Source: an uncultured Bacilli bacterium
GTDB lineage: Bacteria > Bacillota_I > Bacilli_A > RF39 > UBA660
DNA: 5,781 bases
Assembly: GCA_947588665.1 (NCBI GenBank)
Contig: CANPYU010000080.1
Coordinates: 1 to 5,781 of the forward strand
Direction: 5' to 3'
The stretch's first letter is position 1; each line of letters begins with the position of its first letter. Position numbers and translations under genes: made by a program. Below, one piece after another: positions 5,526 to 5,781 of this stretch. Under the pieces are notes generated by a model that saw only the letters and a program-made list of their open reading frames with translations, ran no database searches and was not told where the DNA came from.

Positions 5526-5781
5526 TTAAGTTTTAGTAGTACATGTAACTTTCTTACTACCACTTTTTCCATAACTACAAGTATAAGAGCCATCATTATC
5601 ATCATCTGCGTCACACTTAACATAATCATCTTCCGTCGACGATCCGACCTCTGTTCCAGGGCCATTACTACATGCTTGAGTAGACAGAATAGAATTTCTA
5701 ATTGCAGGCCATACAAATGCATAGAAGAATGCTCCTACTGCAGCTATAGCAACAACAGTAATAACTGTCATATTTAATTCA
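5526..5781 (-). CDS. Small pilin-like protein, partial at window edge
   Basis: The frame runs off the right edge. The ATG at 5771 is internal: the codons before it are GAA TTA AAT, reading ELN, and the edge base T would be the last base of a Gly codon, exactly reproducing the GELN-TVI of the 85-aa neighbour. The true start therefore lies about 17 nt beyond the window, giving some 90 residues. A hydrophobic helix ends in VWPAI. The outer domain has four cysteines (counted from the internal Met: 34, 53, 65, 77). A DDDNDG stretch (56-61) between the second and third Cys fits the DxDxDG spacing of calcium-binding loops. It is probably a major or minor pilin subunit, co-transcribed with the genes downstream. 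Confidence 0.75.
   Translation of the reverse strand, partial: ELNMTVITVVAIAAVGAFFYAFVWPAIRNSILSTQACSNGPGTEVGSSTEDDYVKCDADDDNDGSYTCSYGKSGSKKVTCTTKT

Noticed and set aside
5516..5722. 68-residue - strand frame overlapping the partial pilin gene
   Set aside because: Wrong frame of the pilin gene; the pilin frame has clear similarity to its neighbour.
1..5781. tRNA, rRNA, CRISPR, insertion sequence ends or alternative genetic code
   Set aside because: No cloverleaf, spaced direct repeats or flanking inverted repeats were found, and TGG is used for Trp with TAA/TAG stops.

Overview
The window comes from a very AT-rich, low-GC Gram-positive-type bacterium. The obg gene, the strong AGGAGG/AGGTGAT ribosome binding sites and the A/T-dominated codon use all point to Bacillota. 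The small pilin-like proteins resemble families I associate with uncultured gut Bacilli of the RF39/Mycoplasmatota-like kind; that placement is from memory and not proven here. TGG encodes Trp and every complete frame ends in TAA or TAG, so nothing suggests a reassigned code.

Left part, + strand (1-1026). A bidirectional hairpin terminator (12-42) closes whatever lies further left. A short DUF192-family gene (179-508) follows, ending inside its own terminator. Next is the 5'-truncated remnant of an Rpn/PD-(D/E)XK-transposase-family gene (about 541-1026). Its nuclease domain is gone, but its C-terminal part still carries a near-consensus internal promoter and a Shine-Dalgarno sequence ahead of an in-frame ATG. 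A bidirectional terminator separates it from the convergent obg gene.

Middle, - strand (1040-3134). The Obg GTPase has a corrected start at 2314. Upstream of it is an unrecognised membrane-anchored protein of 251 residues. Each appears to have its own extended -10 promoter placed only 16-18 nt before the start codon, and the DUF192 gene shows the same arrangement. This implies very short leaders with the Shine-Dalgarno sequence at or near the mRNA 5' end.

Right part, - strand (3207-5781). This is the promoter-distal end of an operon that looks like a divergent Tad/type IV-pilus-like system. In transcription order it holds a pilin-like protein cut by the window edge, its 85-aa paralogue, two TadE-like membrane-anchored paralogues (164 and 160 aa), and a CpaE/TadZ-like protein lacking the Walker A lysine. 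All complete small proteins begin with a shared M-[KR]-[EQ]-A-[IV] leader before one hydrophobic helix, and their outer parts are rich in paired cysteines. A GNRA-loop terminator overlaps the last stop codon. The motor ATPase, platform protein and any prepilin peptidase would have to lie beyond the right edge. This operon is the best candidate for an undescribed system in the window.
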